Assembly: GCA_020721965.1 (NCBI GenBank)
Contig: DYLS01000008.1
Location: 1 to 64,000, forward strand
DNA length: 64,000 nucleotides
From: Blastopirellula marina
GTDB lineage: Bacteria > Planctomycetota > Planctomycetia > Pirellulales > Thermoguttaceae
Direction of reading: 5' to 3'
Positions within the stretch are counted from its first letter, which is position 1, and each line of letters begins with the position of its first letter. Shown here piece by piece: positions 16,615-26,254 of the stretch. Position numbers and translations under genes: made by a program. Under the pieces are notes generated by a model. That model was not told the origin of the DNA, made no database searches, and worked only from the letters and a program-made list of their open reading frames with translations.

Positions 16615-17136
16615 TCACGAGCCGAACTCGGCTGCGACCTGACGCTGCAAGGCCTCGTCTTTTCGAGCGATCTTTTCGTTCAGACGGCGGCGGAAGGCGA
16701 TCAGCCTGTCCCGCAGGTCGGGATCCGACAGGGCCAGGATCTGGACGGCTAACAGTCCCGCGTTCCGAGCCCCCCCCATGCCCACGGCGACCGTGGCGAC
16801 CGGGATGTCGCCCGGCATCTGCGCCATGGAAAGCAGCGAATCCAGCCCGCCGGCGAGGGCGGTGGGCACAGGCAGCCCGATCACGGGGAGGACGGTGTGT
16901 GCCGCGACAACGCCGGCCAGGTGGGCCGCTCCGCCAGCCGCCGCGATGATGACCCGAATCCCCCGCTCCGAGGCCTCCGCCGCGTACCGGCTGACGACCT
17001 CCGGCGTCCGATGGGCGCTCATCACCCGAACCTCGAACGGCACGTCGAACTCCGCCAGGGCCTCCGCGGCGGGCTTGACTTTGTCCCAGTCGTTGTCGCT
17101 CCCCATCAAGATCGCGACCTTGGCTTCCCCACTCAT
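16615..17136 (-). CDS. purE: N5-carboxyaminoimidazole ribonucleotide mutase PurE
   Basis: 173 residues from ATG 17136; the frame runs further upstream but the protein family begins here (SGEAKVAILMGSDNDWD). PurE moves the carboxyl group of N5-CAIR to C4 in purine synthesis. Seen motifs are MGSDND, the active-site MSAHRTPE, AAAGGAAHLAGVVAA and PTALAGGLDSLLS. Length is normal for the class I enzyme. PurK, its usual partner, is not adjacent. purL and purQ lie about 1.5-5 kb away on the other strand, so purine genes are grouped here but not in one operon. Confidence 0.94.
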   Translation of the reverse strand: MSGEAKVAILMGSDNDWDKVKPAAEALAEFDVPFEVRVMSAHRTPEVVSRYAAEASERGIRVIIAAAGGAAHLAGVVAAHTVLPVIGLPVPTALAGGLDSLLSMAQMPGDIPVATVAVGMGGARNAGLLAVQILALSDPDLRDRLIAFRRRLNEKIARKDEALQRQVAAEFGS

Positions 17137-17392
17137 GCGATACTCCAACCGAAATGACCAAACGAGCCAAACCCCAAGCGATGCCCCCCAATCACGCGCC
17201 GCATCACATGCCGAAAGCAGGTTCGCGGAGATGGAGCGGGCTTTACCGTACAGCGTTCCGCGGGCCAACATCTGGCAAGGCACGGATGTCTCGTGAGCCG
17301 CGGCGTCGATGATCTGTGAGCCACGACGTCAAGCTTCCCATTTTACCGGCCGGGGCGACCGTCGGGCAGGACCTCGCAGCGAGGCATCTTCA

Positions 17393-17461
17393 CCACCAGC
17401 TTACGCTGGTGGCTCCTAGCGCGACTCCAGCGCAATACGAGCCTCGGGCGTAAGCCCGAGG
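17393..17461 (+). repeat. 69-base composite palindromic element (A+B)
   Basis: Type A hairpin 17393-17412, 29-base linker beginning CTC and ending ACGAG, type B hairpin 17442-17461 with loop GTAA. The linker contains GCGCGACTCCAGCGC, which can itself pair. Confidence 0.85.
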
Positions 17462-17548
17462 TGGAGGCATCACCAAAACGCACGGATCGCACAAAACGCA
17501 CGCACCGAACACGCGCACCGCTTCGCAGCATCACCACCGCCAGTTCCA

Positions 17549-17568
17549 CCACCAGCTTACGCTGGTGG
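17549..17568 (+). repeat. Palindromic repeat type A
   Basis: Starts exactly 156 bases after the start of the composite at 17393. The same offset is seen at 25710/25866, so a larger ~176-base unit has been copied. Confidence 0.8.
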
Positions 17569-17743
17569 CTCACCGATGCACGCTTTTTCCAGTGCCAATT
17601 GCACGACCAGCTTACAGGGAGGGATCGGGATTTACGATCAGCGCATGGTACCGCATGGTACAGATCCGCGCCTGCCCCCCATGCATTGCAAGCCCAGGCC
17701 GGTAAAATGAATAGACTTGCTCGGCCGATGCAAGGGGGGATTC

Positions 17744-18592
17744 ATGGCGAAACAATGGGAGTGCGTGGCCATCGTGGGAGTCGGCCTGATTGGCGCCTCG
17801 ATCGGGCAGGGGCTTCTACGGCGCGGTCTGGCCAAGCGTATCGTCGGTATTGCGCGGCGGCAGACCACGCTCCGCGCGGCACGGCGGGTGGAGGCCGTCA
17901 CCAACACCACCATTGATCCCCTCAAGGGTGTGGCCGATGCGGAACTGGTCGTTGTTTGCACACCGCCCGACACCGTCGTCGATCTCGTGCGGCGAACGGT
18001 CGAACACTGCCCCGAACGGACGCTGTTCACGGACGCGGCCAGCGTCAAGGGCAAGATCGCGGCAGCTCTGGATGGCCCCCTCCCCCGCGGTTGCCGTTAT
18101 CTCGGGTCGCATCCCCTGGCGGGAAGCGAGAAGACCGGCCCCAGTTACGCCGACGGCAATTTGTTCGAAGGGCGAGTGACAGTCCTAACCCCGACCTCCA
18201 ACACGAATGCCGACGATTTCGACGCCCTGGAGGCGTTTTGGTCTTCGCTGGGGTCCGTGGTCGTCCAGATGTCGCCCGACGAACACGATCGCGCCGTGGC
18301 CGAAACCAGCCACTTTCCCCATCTGGCCGCCGCGGTTCTGGCGGGAATGCTGCCGGAACCGTACTTTCGTCTGGCGGGATCGGGCTTCTTGGATACCACG
18401 CGGATCGCGGCGGGCGACGTAGAGATGTGGACGCAAATCTGTATGCAAAATCGACGCCATCTCCTGGAGACCTGCCGGAAGTTCGGGGAACGGCTCCGCG
18501 GCCTGGCGGCGGCCCTGGAAAAAGGCGATGCCTCGGGCATCCATCAAATCTTGAGCTTGGGAAAAAAGAATCGCGATGCTTTGGGAAGTTGA
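17744..18592 (+). CDS. tyrA: Prephenate (or arogenate) dehydrogenase TyrA
   Basis: 282 residues from ATG 17744, preceded by AAGGGGGG. It oxidises and decarboxylates prephenate or arogenate in tyrosine synthesis. The Rossmann motif [11 protein letters not shown] binds NAD(P); [18 protein letters not shown] and the substrate-site [12 protein letters not shown] follow, with [14 protein letters not shown] in the helical C-terminal dimerisation half. There is no ACT or chorismate-mutase domain, so this is a monofunctional form. Which substrate it uses cannot be told from sequence. The last 17 bases overlap the start of purL, so the two are probably co-translated despite unrelated pathways. Confidence 0.92.
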   Translation: MAKQWECVAIVGVGLIGASIGQGLLRRGLAKRIVGIARRQTTLRAARRVEAVTNTTIDPLKGVADAELVVVCTPPDTVVDLVRRTVEHCPERTLFTDAASVKGKIAAALDGPLPRGCRYLGSHPLAGSEKTGPSYADGNLFEGRVTVLTPTSNTNADDFDALEAFWSSLGSVVVQMSPDEHDRAVAETSHFPHLAAAVLAGMLPEPYFRLAGSGFLDTTRIAAGDVEMWTQICMQNRRHLLETCRKFGERLRGLAAALEKGDASGIHQILSLGKKNRDALGS

Positions 18593-21488
18593 CATTTACC
18601 CCGCCGAAGGCCAAGCCGATCTCGCCGCCGATCAAATCTGGAACGATGCCCACGACCTGGGGATCATCGGCCCCTGGCGCCTGGCAGCGGCTCGCGGCTA
18701 CTTGATTCAGGGCGACCTTGCGGCGGAACAGGTGGAGCGTCTGGCGGTGGAGCTGTTGGCGGACCCCGTGGTGGAGCGTTTCACGGCGGCGGTGGTGGGC
18801 GATCCCCGCTTGCTCGTTCCCCCGCAAGAGGCCATGACGCCCATCTACGTCCTGCCCAAGCCCGGCGTCATGGACCCGGTCGCGCTCAGCACGCAAGCGG
18901 CCATCCGCGATTTCGGGCAGCAGGCCGAGGCCGTCCGCACGTTCCGCAAGTACTGGGTGGCTGGCCTGGGCGCCGAGGAGCTGGCCAAGCTCTGCGCCAA
19001 AATCCTGGCGAACGACGCCATCGAGCAAGTCGTGCATGGTGGCCTCCCCTTCCAGCGGATCGAACAGGGCGAACCTTACCGCTTTCGGCGCGTCACCGTG
19101 CCCCTGCGCGCGATGGATGACGACGCCCTGATGCGGCTGAGTCGCCAAGGCCAGCTCTTCCTGTCCCTCCCCGAGATGCAAACCATTCGGGACTATTTTC
19201 GCGGATTGGGACGCGATCCCACCGACGTAGAGCTGGAGACGCTGGCCCAAACCTGGAGCGAGCATTGCAGCCATAAGACCTTGGCCGGGCGCATCGACTA
19301 CCGCGACGAAACGCGCCACATCCGCTTCCAAAATATGCTCAAGGAGACGATTTTCGCCGCGACCTTGGAGCTGCGCCGGAGATGGGGCGACGCGGATTGG
19401 TGCGTCAGCGTCTTCGAGGACAATGCCGGGGTCGTCCGTTTCGACGAAAACTACAACGTCGCCTTCAAAGTCGAGACCCACAACCACCCCTCGGCGCTGG
19501 AGCCGTACGGCGGCGCCAACACCGGCATCGGCGGCGTGATTCGCGACCCGATGGGGACGGGCCTGGGCGCCAAGCCAATCTGCAACACGGACGTCTTTTG
19601 CTTTGCCCCCCCCGACATCCCCCTCGACGAGGTCCCAGAGGGCGTGCTGCATCCACGCCGGGTCATGAAGGGCGTGGTGGCAGGTGTGCGGGACTACGGC
19701 AACCGGATGGGCATCCCCACCGTCAACGGCGCCGTGTATTTCGATCGGCGCTACCTTGGCAACCCGCTGGTTTACTGCGGGAACGTGGGACTGCTGCCCT
19801 GCGACAAATCGCGGAAGGAAGCCCGGCCCGGCGATCTGATCGTGGCCTTGGGCGGGCGTACCGGCCGCGATGGCATCCACGGCGCCACCTTCAGTTCCGC
19901 AGAATTGACCAGCGATAGCGAGTCTCTGTCCGGCGGCGCCGTCCAGATCGGCAACGCGATTACCGAAAAGATGCTGCTCGATGTCTTGCTGCAAGCCCGC
20001 GATCGTGGCCTGTATCACGCCGTGACCGACTGCGGGGCGGGCGGCTTTTCTTCCGCGGTGGGCGAAATGGGCGCCGAGATCGGCGCCGAAGTCGAACTGG
20101 ATCGCGTGCCCCTCAAGTACGCGGGCCTGTCCTACTGCGAGATCTGGATTTCCGAGGCCCAAGAGCGCATGGTCCTGGCCGTGCCCGAGGAACACTGGCC
20201 CGACCTGCACGCCCTGTGCGAAGCCGAAGGCGTCGAGGCCACCGTCATCGGACGCTTCGTGCCGACGGGGCGGCTGGTGCTGCACTACCAAGGCCAGGAG
20301 GTGGCGAATCTGGACATGGGCTTCCTGCACGACGGGCGACCGCCGGTGGTCCGCCAGGCCAGCTACACCCCGCCGCCGGAGACTCCGCTGCCTCTGGGAG
20401 GTGCCTCCACCGGCCAAGCCGACCTCACCGCCGATCTGTACGCCGTCCTGGGATCGCCCAACGTGTGCAGCAAGCACTGGATCATCCGCCAGTACGACCA
20501 CGAGGTGCAGGGCGGCAGCGTAATCAAGCCCCTGGTGGGTATCCGCGACGACGGCCCCTCCGACGCGGCGGTCCTGCGGCCGGTCCTGGATTCATATCGC
20601 GGCATCGTCCTGGCGTGCGGCATGAATCCCCGCTACGGCGACCTGGACACCTATTGGATGGCGGCGGCGGCGATCGACGAAGCGGTCCGCAACTGCGTGG
20701 CCGTGGGCGTCGATCCCCGGCGGATCGCCATCCTGGACAACTTCTGCTGGGGCAACATCGACCGGCCCGAGACGCTCGGCTCGCTGGTCCGCGCGGCATT
20801 GGCCTGCCGCGATGTGGCCTTATCCCTGGAGACCCCGTTCGTCAGCGGGAAGGATAGCCTGAACAACGAATTCCGCACCGCTGGCGGCGAATTCATCGCC
20901 ATCCCACCATCCCTGCTGATTTCGGCCCTGGGGCAGATCGACGACGTGCGGCTTTGCGTGACGATGGACTGGAAGCAGCCCGGCAATCCCATTTACCTGG
21001 TGGGCGCAACCGCCGAGGAACTGGGGGGATCGCATTGGAACTTGGTCCGCGGCTTGAGCGGCGGCAAGGTCCCCCGGCACAACGCCGAGGCCGCGCGGCG
21101 CACCTTTACGGCTTTGCACCGCGCGATCGCGGCCGGTTGCGTGGCCGCCTGCCACGACCTGAGCGAGGGAGGGCTGGCCGCGGCCGCCGCCGAAATGGCC
21201 TTCGCGGGAGGGTTCGGGGCCAGCTTGAATCTGGATGCCGTGCCAACCCCGAACCCCGACCTGCCCATCGTCGCCCGCCTCTTCAGCGAGTCGAACAGCC
21301 GCTTTCTCTGTGAAGTGCGGCGCGACCGGGCAGCCGATTTCGAACGCCTGCTGCACGAAATCCCCGTGGCACGTTTGGGTCAGGTCAACGACACATCCAC
21401 GCTGGCCTTCATCAGCGCCCAGCGAGAGGTCGTCCGGGCGGCCATCCAGGATTTGAAGGAGGCCTGGCAGCGCCCCCTGGCCTGGTGA
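18576..21488 (+). CDS. purL: Phosphoribosylformylglycinamidine synthase, PurS-PurL fusion
   Basis: 970 residues, longer than the ~730 of small PurL and shorter than the ~1300 of the large form. Residues ~1-90 ([20 protein letters not shown]) resemble the PurS subunit fused to the N terminus; residues ~95-175 hold a second PurS-like stretch. The PurL part starts with [10 protein letters not shown] near 227, followed by [20 protein letters not shown] (ATP/substrate site), [16 protein letters not shown] and [18 protein letters not shown]. It converts FGAR to FGAM using ammonia supplied by PurQ, encoded 80 bases downstream. No glutaminase domain is present in this protein, consistent with a separate PurQ. 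Confidence 0.94.
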   Translation: MLWEVDIYPAEGQADLAADQIWNDAHDLGIIGPWRLAAARGYLIQGDLAAEQVERLAVELLADPVVERFTAAVVGDPRLLVPPQEAMTPIYVLPKPGVMDPVALSTQAAIRDFGQQAEAVRTFRKYWVAGLGAEELAKLCAKILANDAIEQVVHGGLPFQRIEQGEPYRFRRVTVPLRAMDDDALMRLSRQGQLFLSLPEMQTIRDYFRGLGRDPTDVELETLAQTWSEHCSHKTLAGRIDYRDETRHIRFQNMLKETIFAATLELRRRWGDADWCVSVFEDNAGVVRFDENYNVAFKVETHNHPSALEPYGGANTGIGGVIRDPMGTGLGAKPICNTDVFCFAPPDIPLDEVPEGVLHPRRVMKGVVAGVRDYGNRMGIPTVNGAVYFDRRYLGNPLVYCGNVGLLPCDKSRKEARPGDLIVALGGRTGRDGIHGATFSSAELTSDSESLSGGAVQIGNAITEKMLLDVLLQARDRGLYHAVTDCGAGGFSSAVGEMGAEIGAEVELDRVPLKYAGLSYCEIWISEAQERMVLAVPEEHWPDLHALCEAEGVEATVIGRFVPTGRLVLHYQGQEVANLDMGFLHDGRPPVVRQASYTPPPETPLPLGGASTGQADLTADLYAVLGSPNVCSKHWIIRQYDHEVQGGSVIKPLVGIRDDGPSDAAVLRPVLDSYRGIVLACGMNPRYGDLDTYWMAAAAIDEAVRNCVAVGVDPRRIAILDNFCWGNIDRPETLGSLVRAALACRDVALSLETPFVSGKDSLNNEFRTAGGEFIAIPPSLLISALGQIDDVRLCVTMDWKQPGNPIYLVGATAEELGGSHWNLVRGLSGGKVPRHNAEAARRTFTALHRAIAAGCVAACHDLSEGGLAAAAAEMAFAGGFGASLNLDAVPTPNPDLPIVARLFSESNSRFLCEVRRDRAADFERLLHEIPVARLGQVNDTSTLAFISAQREVVRAAIQDLKEAWQRPLAW

Positions 21489-21568
21489 CGGCGCCGCCAC
21501 TCAAGCGGTGTCCACAGCCGGTCTTCCGCCACCCGGTTTGAGATAATCGAAGCTACGAGATCCAGCCC

Positions 21569-22393
21569 ATGGCAAGTCCCCGAGTTTTCATCCTGCGTGC
21601 GCCCGGCACCAATTGCGACGTAGAAACGGCCTATGCCTTCGAACGGGCGGGGGCGCGAGCCGATCGCGTCCACGTCCGCCGCCTGTTGGAATCGCCGTCC
21701 CTGCTGCGGGAATACCAGATCCTGTGCGTTCCCGGCGGTTTCAGCTATGGCGACGACATCGCGGCGGGGAGAATCCTGGCCTTGCAACTCCGCCAACACC
21801 TCCAGCCCGTGCTCGAAGAGTTTCACGCCGGTGACAAACTGCTCCTGGGTATCTGCAACGGCTTTCAGGTTCTCTTGAAGGCCGGGCTGCTGCTCCCCCC
21901 CGACGAAGACGGAGTGGTACCGGCCACGCTGACTTGGAACGATTCGGGCCGCTACGAAGACCGTTGGATACACTTGCAGACGACGATCGAGCAGCGGCCG
22001 ATCTCATGCCCCTTTCTGGTGGGCATCGAGCGTCTGGAGCTGCCGATCGCACATGCCGAGGGCAAATTCGTGCCGCGAAACGGCGAGACCTTGGCGCGGC
22101 TCGAGGCGGCCGGGCATTTGGTCCTTCGGTACGCGCTACCGGTCGGCACCGACTGCCCGCAGCCTGAACCCGCCACGCACTCGGACGGGCGGCTACCCTT
22201 CCCTTTCAACCCCAACGGATCGGCGGCGAACGTGGCCGGGGTGTGCGACGCCTCGGGCCGAGCGCTCGGCCTCATGCCGCACCCCGAACGGTTCATCGAC
22301 ACGGTGCAATACCCCCGATGGCCCCGCGGCTGGACGCCCGATCCGCCCAGCGGGCTGACGCTCTTCCGCAACGCCGTGCGATACTTCGCCTGA
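21569..22393 (+). CDS. purQ: Phosphoribosylformylglycinamidine synthase glutaminase subunit PurQ
   Basis: 274 residues, class I glutamine amidotransferase. It releases ammonia from glutamine for PurL. APGTNCD at the N terminus, PGGFSYGDDIAAG (oxyanion region), the nucleophile Cys in LGICNGFQVL near 92 and the His/Glu of MPHPERF near 233 are all visible. It is longer than the ~225-residue stand-alone Bacillus PurQ and closer to the glutaminase domain of the large enzyme. Same strand and 80 bases from purL, so the two are likely one transcription unit. Confidence 0.94.
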   Translation: MASPRVFILRAPGTNCDVETAYAFERAGARADRVHVRRLLESPSLLREYQILCVPGGFSYGDDIAAGRILALQLRQHLQPVLEEFHAGDKLLLGICNGFQVLLKAGLLLPPDEDGVVPATLTWNDSGRYEDRWIHLQTTIEQRPISCPFLVGIERLELPIAHAEGKFVPRNGETLARLEAAGHLVLRYALPVGTDCPQPEPATHSDGRLPFPFNPNGSAANVAGVCDASGRALGLMPHPERFIDTVQYPRWPRGWTPDPPSGLTLFRNAVRYFA

Positions 22394-22662
22394 CCTCCCC
22401 CGCGCGAACCCAAAGGCGTCGGGGCGACGGCGAAAACGCTGGCAGTTCACCAGCCAGCGGACGCGACTCAAAAGCAGGAGCACCCCGCGGGCAACAACGA
22501 TTCACAACGAACCAAGTCGTCATAGCGACCCGACAGGTCATCGCGATCCGGCACGTCAAAGCTAGTCAACGCGCCACAGCGGGCCGATAGGCCGAACAGA
22601 GCCGAGACGCGAAACGGAACCAACACGCAAAACGAAGCCGACATGCCATAGGGATCCAAATT

Positions 22663-23058
22663 ATGACCACAGCACCGCACCAGGACGCAACCACGACGCT
22701 AGCGGAGCTTCGCCGCCTGGTTGAGGAATTCGTTTCGGCCCGGGATTGGCACCACTTCCACACACCCAAGAATCTAGCTATGGCCCTGGCGATCGAGGCC
22801 GCCGAACTGATGGAGCACTTTCAATGGCTCACTCCCGAGCAGTCGCGACAGGTGGCGGAGGATCCCACACGCCGCGACGCCGTGGCCGAGGAATTGGCGG
22901 ACGTGCTCTGCTACGGCATCGCGATGGCCAACGAGTTGGGGATCGACATCGCCGCGGCGGTCTTCGCGAAGATGCGCAAGAACGCGGCGAAATACCCGAC
23001 CGAAAAATACCGCGGCTACTTCGGCCCGGACGACCCCGCCCTCCCCGCCAAGGCGTAG
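22663..23058 (+). CDS. MazG-like nucleotide pyrophosphohydrolase
   Basis: 131 residues of the all-alpha NTP pyrophosphatase family (RS21-C6/dCTPase-like branch of MazG). The metal-binding motifs are present: EAAELMEHFQW (EAxE...) near 47 and ELADVLCYG (ExxD) near 83. A lysine-rich KMRKNAAKYP segment follows. Such enzymes hydrolyse non-canonical or excess (d)NTPs to monophosphate and PPi. Substrate cannot be told. A 269-base gap separates it from purQ, and cysC follows 163 bases downstream. Confidence 0.88.
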   Translation: MTTAPHQDATTTLAELRRLVEEFVSARDWHHFHTPKNLAMALAIEAAELMEHFQWLTPEQSRQVAEDPTRRDAVAEELADVLCYGIAMANELGIDIAAAVFAKMRKNAAKYPTEKYRGYFGPDDPALPAKA

Positions 23059-23221
23059 CGGCCGCGCCCACCGGCCGCCGCGTATCCGCTGCGGGCCGCC
23101 GTCCCAGACCGCGAGCACTGCGCCCTACGCCCTACGCCGCCGCCACCGCTCCGGGTATAATGAGAATTTCTATCAAGTTGAGAAACGTTGTTGTGATTCA
23201 GCGACAAGGAGCCATACCAGC

Positions 23222-23884
23222 ATGAGTTCTCCGTCGGATCCCAAGGTCTTTTGGCACGAGCACGCCGTCAGCCGCGAGGAGCGGGAGCAGCTTCACGGGC
23301 ACAAGGGTTGTGTCCTTTGGTTTACGGGTCTGAGCGCTTGCGGCAAGAGCACCGTGGCCAACCTGGTCGATCACCGGCTGCACGCCTTAGGGTGCCATAG
23401 TTTCGTACTGGACGGCGACAACATTCGCCACGGCCTGAACGCCTCGCCCCCCATGCTCAAGGAGCGGCACGGCGAAGAATTTGCCAAGCGGTTCGGCCTG
23501 GGGTTCTCGGCCCAGGATCGCGAGGAGAACATCCGTCGCATCGGGGCGGTGGCCAAGCTCTTCGCGGAGGCGGGCGTGATCGCGATCACGGCCTTCATCA
23601 GCCCGTACCGGATCGACCGCGACCGCGTGCGAGCCTCGATGCGATCCGGCGACTTCATCGAGATCTATATGAACGCCCCCCTGGAAGTGTGCGAGGCACG
23701 CGACCCCAAGGGCCTCTACAAGAAGGCCCGGGCTGGCGAGTTGAAGGGCTTCACCGGGATCGACGATCCTTACGAACCGCCGCTATCCCCGGAGTTGACG
23801 CTGGATGCCGGTAATCGCTCGCCCGAGGAATTGGCCGACGAGGTCGTGGCCTACCTCCGCAAGCAGGGCATCATTTCCTGCTAG
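23222..23884 (+). CDS. cysC: Adenylyl-sulfate kinase CysC
   Basis: 220 residues. It phosphorylates adenylyl sulfate to PAPS. P-loop GLSACGKST at 36-44 (the family usually has SGSGKST or SGAGKST; Cys40 is the difference), then LDGDNIRHGLN, RRIGAVAKLFAEAG and the substrate loop FISPYRIDRDRVR. The C-terminal KGLYKKARAGELKGFTGIDDPYEPP is typical. It is slightly longer than usual (~200) through an N-terminal leader. No sulfate adenylyltransferase gene is adjacent. An AAGGAG ribosome site precedes the ATG. Confidence 0.94.
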   Translation: MSSPSDPKVFWHEHAVSREEREQLHGHKGCVLWFTGLSACGKSTVANLVDHRLHALGCHSFVLDGDNIRHGLNASPPMLKERHGEEFAKRFGLGFSAQDREENIRRIGAVAKLFAEAGVIAITAFISPYRIDRDRVRASMRSGDFIEIYMNAPLEVCEARDPKGLYKKARAGELKGFTGIDDPYEPPLSPELTLDAGNRSPEELADEVVAYLRKQGIISC

Positions 23885-24055
23885 CGCGAGCGAGCCGCTT
23901 AGCGGCGGCCCCCGGCCCAGTACGCCCCCCGAGCCCGTGTCCGGCCATCGCCACGTTGCAATGGCGTTTGAAGCGGGCGCCCGGGCATGTGCATCGGCAG
24001 GGGCGACGCCCTTGCCCCTAGCAAACGCTGATCAGGCGTGCCATTCGAGCTGGGA

Positions 24056-25231
24056 TCACTCGGTTGGGCGGCAATACGACAGCGCCATCAGACAGTAGGC
24101 CGTCACCAAATTGGGGTCGCCTTCCATCCAGCGGTCGGCCTCGTTGACCCAAGAGCCGTCGGCCCGCTGACGTTTGCGGAGGGCCTCGAACAATTCGGCC
24201 CGCCAGTCGTGCGACCGCCCCGCTGCGTCCACAAACGCCGGCTCGCCCAACACGTGCATCGTCTTGGCGAACGTGTGGTAGTAATAGTACAGTCCCTGCT
24301 GGCCCAGTCCGGGATTGGATTCCAGATCGTAGTGTTTGGCGATCCATTCCTTGGCGGCCTTCACGCGGGGATCGTCGGCAGTCAGCCCGGCATAGATCAT
24401 GCTCTTCAGTCCGGCGTAGGTCATGGAGGCATAGCTGCGGAGTCCCCCGGTCGGGGTCTGGCCGGCCATGCTCTCCCCGTCCGCCGCGGGAGTGTAGTAG
24501 AAGCCGCCGTCGGGATTTTTGGCGGCAAAGGGCGTGGTGTTGTGCTCGGTCTCCAAGTTTTGGCAGCGTGAGACGAAGACCAGGGCCTTTTGAATGGCGG
24601 GGTCGTCCGGCCCTCGGCCGATGCTCCGCAGGGCCTCCACGAGGAAAGCGGTGTTGGAGAGGTCGGGTCTGCGATGCCGCCCGTAGCCCGCCCCACCATA
24701 GGCCGTGTCGGCCAGCGTCTGGTCCTCCGATTCGTCCCACTGGATGCCTTTGACGAATCGCTCCGCCTTTTCGATGACTTGGCGGTAACGTTCCCCATCC
24801 GCCCGATGCAGGCACATCATGGCGATCGAGGTCTCGTAGTTCTTGTAATACGTGCCGGGGAAATAGATTCCGCCGTCGGGCTGGACGTGTTTTTCGAGGA
24901 ACGCCAAACCGGCACGAACGGCGGGATCGTCCGGCGTCTTGCCGTTTTGCAGCAGCGCCGCTACCGCCAGCGCCGTGACGCCGATCCCCATCTCGCCGCT
25001 GAACGAGCCATCGTCGGCCTGGCCTCGCTCCAACAAATAGCTTATGCCGCGATCCACGACCTGCCGATGTGCCGCAGGGTCGGGACCCCAGCGGGTCGTC
25101 ACGCCGTCCGGCTCCGCAGAACCAGCGATCCGGCAAACCACGAACAGGCACGTCGCCGCCAGGGCTGCGGCCGCAACACGCAAACGCCTGGATGGCACGA
25201 AAAACGAAGCGTATATCCCGCCGTCGGACAT
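24056..25231 (-). CDS. Secreted squalene-cyclase/prenyltransferase-type alpha/alpha-toroid protein
   Basis: 391 residues from ATG 25231, which has GGAGAAGGAAG upstream. A hydrophobic segment at ~17-38 (AAAALAATCLFVVCRIAGSA) is a signal peptide or anchor. The rest consists of repeats of the terpenoid-cyclase/prenyltransferase toroid type: DGSFSGEMGIGVTALAVAAL, DDPAVRAGLAFLEKHVQPDGG, DPAIQKALVFVSRCQNLE and RADGSWVNEADRW. No DCTAE or DxDD cyclase motif is seen, so it is unlikely to be an enzyme of sterol/hopanoid synthesis. The family is common in planctomycetes and function is unknown. Confidence 0.8.
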   Translation of the reverse strand: MSDGGIYASFFVPSRRLRVAAAALAATCLFVVCRIAGSAEPDGVTTRWGPDPAAHRQVVDRGISYLLERGQADDGSFSGEMGIGVTALAVAALLQNGKTPDDPAVRAGLAFLEKHVQPDGGIYFPGTYYKNYETSIAMMCLHRADGERYRQVIEKAERFVKGIQWDESEDQTLADTAYGGAGYGRHRRPDLSNTAFLVEALRSIGRGPDDPAIQKALVFVSRCQNLETEHNTTPFAAKNPDGGFYYTPAADGESMAGQTPTGGLRSYASMTYAGLKSMIYAGLTADDPRVKAAKEWIAKHYDLESNPGLGQQGLYYYYHTFAKTMHVLGEPAFVDAAGRSHDWRAELFEALRKRQRADGSWVNEADRWMEGDPNLVTAYCLMALSYCRPTE

Positions 25232-25672
25232 GCTTCCTTCTCCCGCGATTTCACCTGCTGAAAGGAACACGTTTTACAACTTACAATTCCCGGATACGAC
25301 CTTCGCACCCATGCCCCGTGGGAATCGCCAGGTTTAAGCCGGACCGGACCCGAACTTGACGGGAATGGTCACCCAACCACAAGAGGCAACCGGGCCCGTG
25401 GGGGAGGTGCGTCCCGCACCGCCTTGCCGGAGTGCAAGTCTCATTCCGATCCGCCTGGGCGACGGGTAATTTCGCATTCACCGCGGACCCGTGCCCCAAA
25501 AGGCCGTGCCCCGATCGCCTGTCGCCCCAGACAAAGCGAACACGCCCCGGCACCCACCAAGGGTCGCCGGTCCCTGATGTCACATTTGTGCGCCTCGTGT
25601 TGAATTATACGACACGGCGGACCCGACGCATCGTGGGCGTATTGGTACACGCTTTTTGCACTGCCCATTCCA

Positions 25673-25692
25673 CCACCAGCTTACGCTGGTGG
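25673..25692 (+). repeat. Palindromic repeat type A
   Basis: Perfect 8-bp stem with loop TTAC, 18 bases before the composite at 25710. Confidence 0.85.
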
Positions 25693-25709
25693 CTCGCCCA
25701 GCATTTCCA

Positions 25710-25778
25710 CCGCCAGCTTACGCTGGTGGCTCGTGGCGAGACTCCTGCGCAACATGAGCCTCGGGCGTCAGCCCGAGG
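25710..25778 (+). repeat. 69-base composite palindromic element (A+B)
   Basis: Type A variant (CCGCCAGC arm, one G-T pair in the stem) 25710-25729, linker with GCGAGACTCCTGCGC, type B 25759-25778. Confidence 0.85.
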
Positions 25779-25865
25779 TGGAATCGCCACCGCGCCGCCC
25801 AAATCGCTCACAACCCACGCATTGAACGTGCGCACCGTTTCACAGCATCGCCACCGCCATTACCA

Positions 25866-25885
25866 CCGCCAGCTTACGCTGGTGG
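25866..25885 (+). repeat. Palindromic repeat type A variant
   Basis: CCGCCAGC-TTAC-GCTGGTGG; offset of 156 bases from the composite start matches 17393/17549. Confidence 0.8.
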
Positions 25886-25902
25886 CTCACCCAGCAACCC
25901 CA

Positions 25903-25971
25903 CCACCAGCTTACGCTGGTGGCTCGTGGCGCGACTCCTGCGCAACATGAGCCTCGGGCGTCAGCCCGAGG
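25903..25971 (+). repeat. 69-base composite palindromic element (A+B)
   Basis: Type A 25903-25922, linker CTCGTGGCGCGACTCCTGCG onward, type B 25952-25971. It is 193 bases after the previous composite and nearly identical to it. Confidence 0.85.
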
Positions 25972-26254
25972 TGCATACCCCGCCGAACACCGAAACGCAA
26001 AGATCGCCATGTCGGAAGTGGTTGCCACATCGAAACGGGGTGGAGGCAATCGCAGGACCGCGCCGTTCAAACCGCTGGCACGGCAGTCTATACTCAAGAG
26101 AAGGGCGGATTACGGCGACCCCAATGGTCCCCACAGAATCCATGCGCGCAGGATGAAGCCGCGGCGCGGCCACGGCGGTTCGTTGCGGGGCGGATTCGGC
26201 CTGGGCGGCACCCAGACCGCCATCATCGTGTTCGGAAGACGAGCAGAGGCTGGA

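Larger units (their letters stand above)
17137..17743. other. Intergenic repeat-rich region
   Basis: 607 bases between divergent purE and tyrA. Contains one 69-base composite, one type A hairpin 156 bases after its start, and C+A-rich spacer sequence that resembles the spacer at 25779-25865. Promoters for both genes must be here, but I cannot place them. Confidence 0.5.
25232..26254. other. Intergenic repeat cluster
   Basis: 1,023 bases with the densest set of palindromic elements in the window (25673-25971): two 69-base composites 193 bases apart and two single type A hairpins. The frame of the downstream Hsp70 stays open back to 25919 but runs through a repeat copy, so I do not treat it as coding. 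Nothing recognisable at 25232-25660 or 25980-26250. Confidence 0.5.

Noticed and set aside
18045-20501. 818-codon open frame antisense to purL
   Set aside because: Composition is Gly/Arg/Pro/His-rich with no domain; it is the mirror of the strong codon bias of purL in high-GC DNA.
22480-22650. Degenerate repeats between purQ and the MazG-like gene
   Set aside because: Similar short words (CGACA, GCGAT) recur but no period can be fixed.
23133-23161. TATAAT promoter before cysC
   Set aside because: The -10-like hexamer at 23156 is good but no -35 element lies 16-18 bases upstream.
25673-25971. Possible CRISPR array from repeated hairpins
   Set aside because: Spacings between copies vary from 17 to 136 bases and the spacers are themselves repeated; these are REP-like elements.
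25919-26254. N-terminal extension of the Hsp70 protein
   Set aside because: The frame crosses a palindromic repeat copy and has no conserved sequence; ATG 26255 directly precedes the ATPase domain.
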